Shown: piece by piece, positions 1-6,935 of the stretch
How positions within the stretch are numbered: position 1 is the stretch's first letter
Layout of the letters: each line of letters starts with the position of its first letter
DNA from: Desulfatitalea sp.
Lineage (GTDB): Bacteria; Desulfobacterota; Desulfobacteria; Desulfobacterales; Desulfosarcinaceae
Direction: 5' to 3'
DNA: 12,448 bases
NCBI GenBank assembly: GCA_013041835.1
Contig: JABDRH010000630.1
Coordinates: 1 to 12,448 of the forward strand
The notes under the pieces: model-generated
The model's input: the letters and a program-made list of their open reading frames with translations, nothing else
What the model was told of the DNA's origin: nothing
Database searches by the model: none
Translations under genes and position numbers: made by a program

Positions 1-1093
1 AGACATTGGGGCCCTTGATCCATATTTCGCCGATTTCCCCCGGCCCGAGATGATCTCCTTGCCTGCCCACGACCGCCAATTGAAGATGAAACAGCGGCAC
101 CCCGGCCGAACCCGGTTTGTTCGACGCCTGCTGCGGCGCCAGCATGCTCACACCGGCCGCAGATTCGGTCATGCCGTACCCTTGGACAAAACGAACCCCT
201 TTTTGCAGGTAGGCATCGATCAGCACGGGCGGACAAGGCGCCCCGCCACTAATGAAATAAATCACGTGGGAAAGATCGCAGTCGGGCCATCGCGGCACAT
301 TCATCATCAATTGGAACATCACCGGAACACCGAACATCGTCGTTACCTTCTCGGATTCTATGAGACGCAACGCTTCCGCCGGCTCAAAGAAACGCTGAAG
401 GACCAACCGGCATCCGGCGTATAGAAATGGCATGGCGATCACATTGAAAGCGCCGATGTGAAAAAGAGGCGCATTGCACAGGCTGATCTCATGCCCCTTG
501 TACGCATTGAAATGCTGCGCGTTGATGCTGTTCCAGGCAATATTGCCATGGCTGAGCACGGCCCCTTTTGGCCGCCCCGTGGTCCCCGACGTATACATGA
601 TCATCACCGCGTCATCCATGCCCACCGGTGAATCCGGCATCGGTTCAGCCGCGGGCGATGAATCAATCCAGGATTCAAAAACAAGTTCGTCAGCCGGCCC
701 CATGGCGGTTTCGCATACCCAGGTGGACACCTCCGGACAGGTTTCCTTCAGGGCATTGACCAATTCTTTGAATTCAGGGGCGTAAACCAGGATCTTGGGA
801 TGGGTTTCGTTGATTTGATAAGCCAGTTCCGGAGGAGACAGCCTGAAATTGAGTGGTACGAAAATCACGCCAAGCTTGGCCGCGGCGAAAAAAACCTCTA
901 AAAACACGTTGGAATTGCCCAAAAGAACCGCCAACCGATCCCCTTTTTTCATCCCCGCCGCCTGGATCGCGTGCGCCGCCTGATTGATCCTTGTGTTGAA
1001 TTCATTCCAATTGAGCGATAAATCGCCGTATTTTATCACTGTCTTGTCAGGGGCGATCTTGCTCCAGCGTGTCGGCCAATGACCTAACTCCAT
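1..1093 (-). CDS. AMP-forming acyl-CoA synthetase (ligase), C-terminus cut by window edge
   Basis: This would activate a carboxylic acid to its acyl-CoA through an acyl-adenylate, feeding the CoA-ester enzymes encoded nearby. 364 residues are visible; family members are usually about 500-560 residues, so the C-terminal third lies beyond the left edge. The phosphate-binding motif MYTSGTTGRPKG is at residues 166-177, followed by LSHGN, and the A5 motif GYGMTE is at 305-310. All are intact. The ATG at 1093-1091 is preceded by GGGAGG at good spacing, which fixes the start. The gene is divergent from the thiolase/DUF35 cluster. The substrate cannot be read from the sequence; the family (ANL superfamily, FadD-like) covers fatty, aromatic and bile-acid-type substrates. 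Confidence 0.93.
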   Translation of the reverse strand, partial: MELGHWPTRWSKIAPDKTVIKYGDLSLNWNEFNTRINQAAHAIQAAGMKKGDRLAVLLGNSNVFLEVFFAAAKLGVIFVPLNFRLSPPELAYQINETHPKILVYAPEFKELVNALKETCPEVSTWVCETAMGPADELVFESWIDSSPAAEPMPDSPVGMDDAVMIMYTSGTTGRPKGAVLSHGNIAWNSINAQHFNAYKGHEISLCNAPLFHIGAFNVIAMPFLYAGCRLVLQRFFEPAEALRLIESEKVTTMFGVPVMFQLMMNVPRWPDCDLSHVIYFISGGAPCPPVLIDAYLQKGVRFVQGYGMTESAAGVSMLAPQQASNKPGSAGVPLFHLQLAVVGRQGDHLGPGEIGEIWIKGPNV

Positions 1094-1122
1094 ACGTCCT
1101 CCCTTCCGGTATTCGGAAATTC

Positions 1123-1164
1123 GGGCTCGCACATAAAAGTAGTGAACCAACTTTATGCGCGCCC
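1123..1164. repeat. Divergent copy of the ~40-bp palindromic repeat family
   Basis: The left arm GGGCTCGCACATAAAAGT (1123-1140) is an imperfect inverted match to the right arm ACTTTATGCGCGCCC (1150-1164). The GGGCTCGC start, central A-rich part and TTTATGCGC end resemble the repeats at 6897-6935 and 8877-8915, so it looks like a diverged member of one family. It lies about 30 bp upstream of the synthetase start codon, so a transcript from further upstream would carry it in its leader as a hairpin. Confidence 0.5.
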
Positions 1165-1213
1165 CCCCATGATGTGGTTGTCCATGGAGCCCAAGACCAT
1201 ATTGAATATTATT

Positions 1214-1242
1214 CATGTAAATCATTCGATTTGCTTTGTCAA
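1214..1242 (-). promoter_or_regulatory. Candidate promoter for the acyl-CoA synthetase
   Basis: On the minus strand a perfect -35 hexamer TTGACA (1242-1237) is followed after 17 bp by TACATG (1219-1214), a weak -10 match. It would give a leader of about 115 nt that includes the palindromic repeat at 1123-1164. This rests on consensus matching only. Confidence 0.3.
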
Positions 1243-1378
1243 ACACATAAAATCCCAAAGGGAATTTCGTGGTATATTCTATGAAAGTTCCGCCATCGAC
1301 TATAGCCCTATATATTTGTATTATCTGTTTTTATTTGACATTTGGACAAACACGGACGATGCGACCCGGCGATTGATG

Positions 1379-1407
1379 TTGACATGAAAAAATTGGGGAT
1401 ATATGAC
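1379..1407 (+). promoter_or_regulatory. Candidate promoter for the plus-strand thiolase/DUF35 cluster
   Basis: TTGACA (1379-1384) is followed after 17 bp by TATGAC (1402-1407), or after 15 bp by TATATG (1400-1405). It lies about 65 bp before the first gene, which has a clear ribosome binding site. A second TTGACA at 1335-1340 has no -10 partner. This rests on consensus matching only. Confidence 0.35.
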
Positions 1408-1473
1408 ATGAATATTACTCACTATTAAATCTATTGGCAATGCCATTTGGAAAATCGAGAAGGAGAAGACACT

Positions 1474-1935
1474 ATGCCCAACTGGGTCGACGAAGTAGAA
1501 CCCATGACCTTTAAAGGCCAGATCGCGGTTCCCTACACATGGTGGGTAGGAGACACCGGCAGCCGATTTTTAGAGGCCATTCGGGATCAAGCAACATTTC
1601 TCGGGACGCGATGCCCTGATTGCGATACCGTCTATGTCCCCCCCAGGAAAAATTGCGGCCGCTGTTTCACCGCCCTGGATCAATGGGTCGAAATAGCACG
1701 TCGAGGTGTCGTCACAGCCTTCACCATCGTGCGCGCGAACCATCCGCTGCAGCCGGTCAAAAGCCCATTCGCCTATGCCTTGATCCGGTTGGACGGCGCC
1801 AGCGTAAGTATACTCCACCTCATCACCAAGGACCTGGCCAGACTGTCGATCGGTGTGACCGTCGAGGCCCATTTCAAGGAAGCGTCTCAGCGAACAGGCC
1901 ATATCCTTGACATCGATCATTTTCAAATCATCTGA
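1474..1935 (+). CDS. DUF35 Zn-ribbon/OB-fold protein, partner of thiolase-like protein 1
   Basis: Predicted 153 residues. DUF35 proteins are small subunits that bind thiolase-fold proteins; known pairs include BbsA with BbsB in anaerobic toluene degradation and the DUF35 domain of ChsH2 with Ltp2 in steroid side-chain cleavage. The rubredoxin-like ribbon has Cys47, Cys50, Cys61 and Cys64 in a CX2CX10CX2C pattern with the family-typical VYVPPR between. The OB-fold follows (ALIRLDGA near the middle, DIDHF at the end). The ATG at 1474 is chosen because AGGAG (1461-1465) sits 8 bp before it; a TTG at 1447 would be in frame but lacks a comparable site. It opens the plus-strand cluster, 15 bp before thiolase 1, and probably shares its transcript. 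Cytoplasmic. The exact reaction partner is inferred from adjacency. Confidence 0.9.
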   Translation: MPNWVDEVEPMTFKGQIAVPYTWWVGDTGSRFLEAIRDQATFLGTRCPDCDTVYVPPRKNCGRCFTALDQWVEIARRGVVTAFTIVRANHPLQPVKSPFAYALIRLDGASVSILHLITKDLARLSIGVTVEAHFKEASQRTGHILDIDHFQII

Positions 1936-1950
1936 GGCGGGAGAACCGAC

Positions 1951-3093
1951 ATGGATAACATCGCGATTATCGGTCTGGCGCAGACCCGATACGAACGGCG
2001 CAAGAAAGACAAGATTTTCCTGGATCTCGTCTATGAAACAACCACCGCCGCCCTGGACGATGCAGGGTTGACCATCGATGACATCGACAACGTCGTGACC
2101 GTTTCCAATGATTTCTTCGACGGCCGCACCATTTCGGGAATGGCTGTAGGTGACGCTGCAGGGGCCTATGATAAAAACATCTCCACGGTGGAAGGGGACG
2201 GCGCCTTCGGCGCCATGTACGGCGCCATGAGGGTGCTCGGCGGCGCCGGGACCACCCTGGTGGTGGCCCACTGCAAAGGCAGCGAAGGCGATACGGCCAC
2301 CATTACAAATGGCATGTTCGATCCCATCTACCAGCGCCATTTGGGGATTAACGCCGTGACGTCGTCGGCAATCCAGGCCAACGCCTATCTGCACCGCTAC
2401 GGAATCACGGAGCAAGACATTGCCATGGTGTCGGTCAAAAACCACGGCAATGCCAAGAACAATCCCTTTGCTCAGTTGCCCATGGACATTTGCGTTGACG
2501 ATGTGATGACTTCCAAAAAAATTGCCGACCCGTTGAAACTTCTCGATTGCAGCCCCGTCAGCGATGGGGCTGCGGCCATCATCATTGCCGATGAGAAAAC
2601 CGCCGGCCGCGCCGCAAAGCCGCCGGTGTGGATCAAGGGCATGGCCCATTGCGCGGACGAATACTTTCTGGGAGACCGGGATTTGACCAACCCCAGATCC
2701 TTGCGCCAGGCGGCCCAGAAAGCGTATGCCATGGCCGGCATCACCGATCCGTTCAAAGAGATCCATGTGGCGGAGATTTACGAGGCCTTCACCTACATGG
2801 AGCCTTTGTGGCTCGAAGGATTGGGGTTCTGCGAACCGGGACAAGGCCCAAGCCTGCTCAAGGACGGCGTAACGACCATGGACGGGCGGCTGCCCGTGAA
2901 TCCGTCGGGAGGAGTCTTGTCCGCTCACGCGGTTCTCGTTGCCGGGTTGGCCCGGATCATCGAAATCGCCGAGCAACTCAGGGACACGGCCGGCGCTCGT
3001 CAAGTCACCGGCGCCGGGATGGGACTGGCCCACGGTATCAATGGCCCTTGTGGTCAGAGCCACTGTGTCTGGATTCTAAGCAAAGAGAAATGA
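1951..3093 (+). CDS. Thiolase-fold protein 1 (SCP2/lipid-transfer type), apparently lacking the nucleophilic Cys
   Basis: 380 residues, the normal length for an SCP2-type thiolase. Family signposts include VPVNPSGG-like VNPSGG (316-321), the NP-containing loop KNNPFAQL near 170, and GFCEPGQGP (292-300). Where thiolases have the nucleophile in VEN-A-C-A-S-G, this protein reads VEGDGAFG (80-87), so Gly84 appears to replace Cys. The NEAF/HDCF position is YEAF (277-280). His is kept in SAHAV (His326), and GPCG is at 365-368. This pattern argues against ordinary thiolysis and fits a repurposed enzyme such as an Ltp2-type retro-aldolase, acting on a CoA thioester with the DUF35 protein encoded 15 bp upstream. 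The motif alignment was done by eye. A GGCGGGAGAA ribosome site precedes the ATG. Confidence 0.9.
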   Translation: MDNIAIIGLAQTRYERRKKDKIFLDLVYETTTAALDDAGLTIDDIDNVVTVSNDFFDGRTISGMAVGDAAGAYDKNISTVEGDGAFGAMYGAMRVLGGAGTTLVVAHCKGSEGDTATITNGMFDPIYQRHLGINAVTSSAIQANAYLHRYGITEQDIAMVSVKNHGNAKNNPFAQLPMDICVDDVMTSKKIADPLKLLDCSPVSDGAAAIIIADEKTAGRAAKPPVWIKGMAHCADEYFLGDRDLTNPRSLRQAAQKAYAMAGITDPFKEIHVAEIYEAFTYMEPLWLEGLGFCEPGQGPSLLKDGVTTMDGRLPVNPSGGVLSAHAVLVAGLARIIEIAEQLRDTAGARQVTGAGMGLAHGINGPCGQSHCVWILSKEK

Positions 3094-3102
3094 GAGGGCA
3101 AA

Positions 3103-4263
3103 ATGCCGCAACGCGTTGCGATCGTCGGTACCGGCCAGACCGACCATAAAAGCCATCGGCCGGATGTCAACCAAAGGGAAATGATAAACGAAGCCGTGGT
3201 TCGGGCGCTTGAAGATTGCGAGATGACCATCCGCGATATCGACGCCATCATCATCGGCAATATGGACCATTTTGAATCCATCAACTATGTCGACACCTGG
3301 TCGGTGGAAGGTTCCGGCGGCGTCATGAAACCGATCATGAAGATCACGACAGGCGGCACCACCGGCGCGTCGGTCGCCATTGCCGCATACTATCACGTGG
3401 CTTCCGGTCTTTTCGACAAAGTCCTTGCCATTGGATGGGAAAAGAATTCGGAAAGCGATACAACGGCGGCCATTGTTACCTGTAGTGATCCCGTATGGGA
3501 CCGTTTTTCCTACTCGGGCGCCATCCCGAGCTTGGCTTCGGAAGCCAGCGCCTATATGGAGCAATACGGAGCGACGCAACACGATGCCGCCCGGGTGGCG
3601 GTCAGGGATCGCAAAAACGCCATGAACAATCCCCATGCCCATCTTCGAAAACCGGTGACCATCGAAGATGTGATGGCTTCGCCCATGCTGGCCTACCCGG
3701 TCAAACTCGGCGATGTCTGCCCGCGAACGGACGGCGCCTGCGCCGTGGTGCTGGCCGCCGACGGCATCGCCCAAAAAGTGACCCCCAGGCCGGCGTGGTT
3801 TGTCGCCAGCGCCGTCCGCCACACCTATACCTGGTTCGGCGATTCTACCGATTACGACCAAGGGCTGGTCTCTTTGAAGAATGCTTCGCGCGAGGCGTAT
3901 CAAAAAGCCGGGATCCGGAATCCCGCCGATGAACTGGACGTCGCCGAGCTTTATCTGCCCTACACCTATGCAGGCCTGAAGTACATCGAAGCATTGGATT
4001 TTTGCGCGCCGGGCCATGGGCCCCGGTTTGTCGCGGACGGCCACACGGAAATCGACGGCAAAATTCCGGTCAACCCCTCCGGCGGCGTTATCAGCACCAA
4101 CTGTATCGGCGCGACAGCGCTACTCCGCGTGGCCGAAGCCGCGATTCAGATCATGGGCAAAGGTGGCAAGCGTCAAGTGCATGGCGCCAACCTGGCCCTG
4201 GCGACGGGGTTCGGCGGATGCTTCTGGTCCGACGTTGTACTTCTTTGTGGTGACCGCCCCTGA
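3103..4263 (+). CDS. Thiolase-fold protein 2 (SCP2/lipid-transfer type), apparently lacking the nucleophilic Cys
   Basis: 386 residues, starting 9 bp after thiolase 1 with GAGAGGG before the ATG, so almost certainly co-transcribed. The nucleophile segment reads ITTGGTTG (81-88), placing Gly85 at the catalytic Cys. The NEAF-equivalent is YLPY (284-287). The canonical GHP of the C-terminal loop is TNC (332-334) within VNPSGGVISTNCIGA, so the catalytic His also appears lost. The segment HVASGLFDKVL (98-108) and the TNCIGA loop are shared with thiolase-like protein 3 at the right edge, making those two closer paralogs of each other than of protein 1. Likely partner: the DUF35 protein 69 bp downstream. 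The chemistry is uncertain: a retro-aldolase, a Claisen-type condensing or cleaving enzyme, or a non-catalytic subunit are all possible. Confidence 0.9.
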   Translation: MPQRVAIVGTGQTDHKSHRPDVNQREMINEAVVRALEDCEMTIRDIDAIIIGNMDHFESINYVDTWSVEGSGGVMKPIMKITTGGTTGASVAIAAYYHVASGLFDKVLAIGWEKNSESDTTAAIVTCSDPVWDRFSYSGAIPSLASEASAYMEQYGATQHDAARVAVRDRKNAMNNPHAHLRKPVTIEDVMASPMLAYPVKLGDVCPRTDGACAVVLAADGIAQKVTPRPAWFVASAVRHTYTWFGDSTDYDQGLVSLKNASREAYQKAGIRNPADELDVAELYLPYTYAGLKYIEALDFCAPGHGPRFVADGHTEIDGKIPVNPSGGVISTNCIGATALLRVAEAAIQIMGKGGKRQVHGANLALATGFGGCFWSDVVLLCGDRP

Positions 4264-4297
4264 TCGGGCGAGAATCGGCGCGTTTCGTATACAACGG

Positions 4298-4311
4298 ATT
4301 CAAAAGAATCG
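4298..4311. other. Small inverted repeat between thiolase 2 and DUF35-2
   Basis: GATTC-AAAA-GAATC forms a 5-bp stem in the 69-bp gap before the second DUF35 gene. There is no T-tract, so it is not a convincing terminator; it might stabilise or separate the two messages. Weak evidence. Confidence 0.25.
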
Positions 4312-4332
4312 TAATGGATAGGGAGAAAATAA

Positions 4333-4812
4333 ATGGCACATGAGTACGAGAACCACGCCCCGATGACCATGCGGATGGAAACCCCCATGCCGTACGAGTG
4401 GTCGATAGGCAAGTATGGCAGCCGCTTTTTCCAGGAAATCAGGGAGAAAAATCAATTTATCGGCATCCGTTGTCCGGGATGCGGCAAAGTCTACATCCCG
4501 CCCCGGCGGGTCTGCGGCCCTTGCTTCAAGGAATTGGATGAGTTGGTTGAACTGCCCAATCAAGGCGCCATTACCGCCTTTTCCATCGTCAATTACCCGT
4601 TCATCGACCCAAACACGGGAATTCAGCGCCCCATTCCGTATACCTATGGATATATCCGCATTGACGGCGCGGATAATATCTTTTCGCACATCATCGATGA
4701 AACGGATGAGAACAAAATCAAGGTTGGCATGCGCGTCAGGGCCGTCTTCAAAGAGAAAGACGCCATGCAAGGACACATCAATGATATCAAACACTTTGAA
4801 ATCGTGGACTGA
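4333..4812 (+). CDS. DUF35 Zn-ribbon/OB-fold protein, probable partner of thiolase-like protein 2
   Basis: 159 residues. The Zn ribbon has Cys47, Cys50, Cys61 and Cys64 (CX2CX10CX2C, with VYIPPR between), and an OB-fold follows (GYIRIDGA, then GMRVRAVF and DIKHFEI). The N-terminal helix SIGKYGSRFFQEIREK matches the segment by which the family packs on its thiolase partner. The start is supported by GGGAGAA about 6 bp upstream. It closes the plus-strand cluster, giving a mirrored order DUF35-thiolase-thiolase-DUF35. No clear terminator follows. Its role is inferred from BbsA and ChsH2(DUF35): it probably helps organise substrate access and CoA binding in the thiolase-fold partner. Confidence 0.9.
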   Translation: MAHEYENHAPMTMRMETPMPYEWSIGKYGSRFFQEIREKNQFIGIRCPGCGKVYIPPRRVCGPCFKELDELVELPNQGAITAFSIVNYPFIDPNTGIQRPIPYTYGYIRIDGADNIFSHIIDETDENKIKVGMRVRAVFKEKDAMQGHINDIKHFEIVD

Positions 4813-5131
4813 TCAAAAGCGTCAGCCAATGGGTTGCGGCAATACCACCATCCACCAGGGAGAACACCGTTTCCCCGGTTCATCAAAAAAGTCGCCCGTG
4901 AAAGAATCGATGCTTATTTGCCTTCCATAGCCGGAAAGGTAACCCCAATGGTGCAAAAGCCGGAGGGTAAAAAAGATGGCCTACCATCGACCCAATCCTC
5001 AAGTTCACCTTTTGTTAAATCCACTTAAATGGTAAAATCGAAGCAATTGAAATAACCAAGGCATTAAGGGCGACGACAAAAAGCCGCCGCGTCTTATGCC
5101 CGCCGTTAGGCAAACATGCGAAGGAGAGAGT
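4813..5131. other. Intergenic region with no convincing gene; carries an attC-like site
   Basis: The 319 bp after the second DUF35 gene mark a shift toward more AT-rich DNA. A 64-residue open frame (4834-5028) lacks a ribosome site and any recognisable motif, so it is not called. The right end contains the attC-like hairpin described separately and the ribosome binding site of the next gene. Confidence 0.5.
5050..5111 (+). other. attC-like integron recombination site (candidate)
   Basis: The right end is GTTAGGC (5105-5111), a perfect match to the attC R' box consensus GTTRRRY. Its TAAC partner is at 5053-5056, in a degenerate R'' box. Inside, GGCATTAAG (5060-5068) pairs with CTTATGCC (5093-5100), leaving a single unpaired A, as in the extrahelical bases that mark attC sites. 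Spacers of 3 and 4 nt separate the two paired boxes on each side, and the centre can form a small terminal stem. A gene starts about 20 bp downstream, typical cassette spacing. The weak R'' box and absence of a clear second site keep confidence moderate. Confidence 0.45.
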
Positions 5132-5758
5132 ATGAACTGGAAAAACTATTTTGAAATGTTAGCGGATTGGAAAAAGTTGCCAGCTTATAAAGCTGAACCA
5201 AGAATTGACAGTCTGATTGGTTTTTTTCTTCCTCAATTCATTGAGGCATATCTAAAGATTAAAGTTGCCGGGACGATACCTGAATTGCCAATTCGGTTAG
5301 CTACCGTAAAACCAAAGCATGAGGGAACAAATTATGCCGACAGGTCATACAAGGTTGACTTTTTAATAGTTGGAAAAAATGGCATGAATTACCTTGTGGA
5401 ATTTAAATCTGACTCGGGATCAAGAAGAGATAAGCAAGATATATATTTGGAAGAGGCCAAATCTGCTGGTACCAAATCGATTGTTGAAGGCATTTTAAAA
5501 ATTGCCAGTGTCAGCACCTATAAAGCTAAATACAATCATTTGTTATTAAAACTTGCCTCTTTTGGGCTTCTCAACAACGGTGAATACTCTGGGTTAAATC
5601 CATCTTTCGAAGTGATATATGTTCAGCCTTCCAATCCAAACAATCAAAAAAACGTTATCGATTTCGTGTGGATTTCCAATTGGCTTGCTGAAAAATATCC
5701 TGTTTCTGAATTCGAAATGGAATTTTCAGAAGCATTAAAAGTATGGGCAATGGATTGA
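5132..5758 (+). CDS. PD-(D/E)XK nuclease-like protein of unknown role
   Basis: 208 residues. The start is fixed by AAGGAG (5121-5126) 5 bp before the ATG; an upstream in-frame ATG at 5096 would read through the attC-like site and is less likely. The central segment has Asp76 in KVDFLIV and Glu90-X-Lys92 in YLVEFKSD, the D-X13-ExK arrangement of the PD-(D/E)XK nuclease fold, followed by KQD at 101-103. That suggests a metal-dependent DNA-processing or defence nuclease, but I do not recognise a specific family. Codon use is strongly AT-rich compared with the CoA-metabolism genes on both sides, indicating a different origin, and the attC-like site just upstream suggests a captured cassette. There is no signal peptide or membrane segment. 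Confidence 0.75.
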   Translation: MNWKNYFEMLADWKKLPAYKAEPRIDSLIGFFLPQFIEAYLKIKVAGTIPELPIRLATVKPKHEGTNYADRSYKVDFLIVGKNGMNYLVEFKSDSGSRRDKQDIYLEEAKSAGTKSIVEGILKIASVSTYKAKYNHLLLKLASFGLLNNGEYSGLNPSFEVIYVQPSNPNNQKNVIDFVWISNWLAEKYPVSEFEMEFSEALKVWAMD

Positions 5759-5844
5759 TGGTCCAAGAAATACGGTATCCGTTGATAAAAAGTACGAAGT
5801 GCAATATGAGAGGCAATGGCTTAAAGGCCGCTATTCATCAAGCG

Positions 5845-5902
5845 CATTGAGGGGTTTCAGCCGCAAGGCGGTCAATTACAAACCCGGGTGCAAGGCTCAA
5901 TG
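5845..5902. terminator. Complex hairpin between convergent genes, possible bidirectional transcription end
   Basis: Three nested inverted repeats share one axis: CATTGAG (5845-5851) with CTCAATG (5896-5902), GGGTTT (5852-5857) with AAACCC (5880-5885), and CCGC (5861-5864) with GCGG (5868-5871) around an AAG loop. A 10-nt bulge interrupts the right arm. It lies between the ends of the nuclease-like and PEP-CTERM genes. It lacks a T-tract, so a classical intrinsic terminator is not certain. Confidence 0.35.
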
Positions 5903-5954
5903 TTCAGTTCATCTATGTTGCTATGCGAACCTGGCATTTCAGGAGACGCGAGCC

Positions 5955-6593
5955 CTAAAGACCTAAAGACCTGCCTTGACTATCCCCAATGTTGGGTTGA
6001 TTTTTCAAACGGAGATGTTCTTGCTGTTTGAAAGAAATCTTTTTTTTTCTTGAAACCATCCATCCAATCATTCCGGAACCGAGCAGCAAAACAGCACCTG
6101 GCACCGGGACCGGCGTGTATTCACCCAAAAGCACGCTCTTATCAATCCATAACCGATCGGTCCCATTGGTGGTTTCGCTGAGCGTTAACTCAAGTGACCA
6201 CGATTCGCCGCTTAACAGGGTTAGCAAATTGGCCGGGACAACAAATTCTTGATCAACCCAATCTGAATTCGAATCGCCTAATTTTCCAATTAAATTATTT
6301 CCCGAATCCGCCAGCAGCCACAGCCTGCCGTTGTCGCTACCGGAATTGCCGTAATGTGACAATGTCATCACAGCGCCCGTAATCTCCGCTGCAGGTGGAT
6401 TGAAGCTGACATCATGAGAATAGTCGAATTCAAATGGTGACCCGCTGCCATTGAGCAATATAGCGTCACGTCCCTTTTTCACACTGCCGGTCCACTCGAC
6501 CGTGTCCTCAAAAAAATATGCATTTGCGGCCCCGGGAGCCGTCAGGGATATGCAAAACACTAACAAAAAGGCAGCTTTTCTCATATTCCTCAT
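5955..6593 (-). CDS. PEP-CTERM sorting-domain surface protein
   Basis: 212 residues, predicted to be exported and anchored or processed by the exosortase system. A signal peptide is visible: basic MRNMRK, a hydrophobic stretch, and a likely cleavage after AANA (residue 25). The mature part is rich in Ser, Asn, Gly and Asp and looks like a beta-sandwich exoprotein. Near the C-terminus are VPVPGA (162-167), a hydrophobic helix and a basic RKKK cluster (182-185), the VPxPGA variant of PEP-CTERM. Unusually, 27 further residues follow the basic cluster, and that junction is encoded by a run of nine A (6040-6048 on the complement). A second ATG at 6584 is possible as the start. No exosortase gene is in the window. 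The gene is convergent with the nuclease-like gene and unrelated to the CoA genes. Confidence 0.82.
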   Translation of the reverse strand: MRNMRKAAFLLVFCISLTAPGAANAYFFEDTVEWTGSVKKGRDAILLNGSGSPFEFDYSHDVSFNPPAAEITGAVMTLSHYGNSGSDNGRLWLLADSGNNLIGKLGDSNSDWVDQEFVVPANLLTLLSGESWSLELTLSETTNGTDRLWIDKSVLLGEYTPVPVPGAVLLLGSGMIGWMVSRKKKISFKQQEHLRLKNQPNIGDSQGRSLGL

Positions 6594-6932
6594 CCAACTG
6601 TCATAGTTTATATGTGTTATTATTGGCGATGCAAAAACAAACCCGTACCAGAGGCTTAGTTCATGTCAAGGGCATTGTGTTCCTAATGATTTGTCAGCAA
6701 AGCACCCTCGATCCTGGCTTTCCTATACCGTCTTTGCTCCAAATGTCAAATCGGAAATGGGTTAGAACCTCAATTTTAAGAAAGCGCTGCGTTCGGTTAA
6801 TCCGACAAAAACACGCCTTGATGCGGTTAACACCACAAGTTGAGGCAACTTTAAAAAACATTTGTGACCGCTTTTATGCGCCAACCATTAGGGTTCGCGC
6901 ATAAAAATGTGACGTTATTTTTGCCCGAGCGC
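6594..6932. other. Intergenic region without a convincing gene
   Basis: This stretch lies upstream of the PEP-CTERM gene and downstream of the acyl-CoA dehydrogenase gene. Its right end holds the paired palindromic repeats (6853-6935). On the minus strand, TATAAA lies about 13 bp before the PEP-CTERM start and a TTGACA/TATAGG pair with 16-bp spacing lies further upstream; either could serve that gene, but neither is strong. Open frames here have no protein character. Confidence 0.5.
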
Positions 6933-6935
6933 TTA
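6853..6935. repeat. Paired inverted palindromic repeats (REPIN-like), downstream of the dehydrogenase
   Basis: TTTTATGCGC (6872-6881) and GCGCATAAAA (6897-6906) form a 10-bp perfect stem, extended inward by AACC/GGTT after one mismatch, around a 5-nt loop. The right half (6897-6935) matches 37 of 39 positions of the repeat at 8877-8915. The left half (6853-6881) is a more diverged inverted copy. The repeat ends on the TAA stop codon (6933-6935) of the acyl-CoA dehydrogenase, so it forms the 3' untranslated region of that gene and could act as a stabiliser or terminator. Confidence 0.7.

Larger units (their letters stand above)
1094..1473. promoter_or_regulatory. Divergent intergenic region between the synthetase and the thiolase/DUF35 cluster
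   Basis: This 380-bp stretch has no convincing gene and is AT-rich in its right half. It must carry the promoters for both divergent units. It also contains a palindromic repeat (1123-1164) and candidate sigma-70-like promoters on each strand, listed separately. Short open frames here have no recognisable protein character. Confidence 0.6.

Noticed and set aside
1570..3063. A 497-codon open frame on the minus strand across DUF35-1 and thiolase 1.
   Set aside because: It is antisense to two genes with clear family motifs, its product is rich in Gly, Arg, His and Asp without any motif, and it has no ribosome site. It is a by-product of GC-rich codon use.
3076..4044. A 322-codon open frame on the minus strand across thiolase 2.
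   Set aside because: Antisense shadow of a gene with strong family signature; no recognisable protein features of its own.
4834..5028. A 64-codon plus-strand open frame after DUF35-2.
   Set aside because: No ribosome binding site, no motif and low-complexity Ser/Lys-rich end; probably chance.
5845..5902. Considered as a second attC site closing a cassette around the nuclease-like gene.
   Set aside because: The outer boxes are in the wrong order: the left arm resembles GTTRRRY and the right arm RYYYAAC, the reverse of attC. There is also no perfect core box.
6600..6904. Considered as a decayed transposase or insertion sequence next to the repeats.
   Set aside because: No frame gives transposase-like motifs; only the palindromic repeats are convincing.
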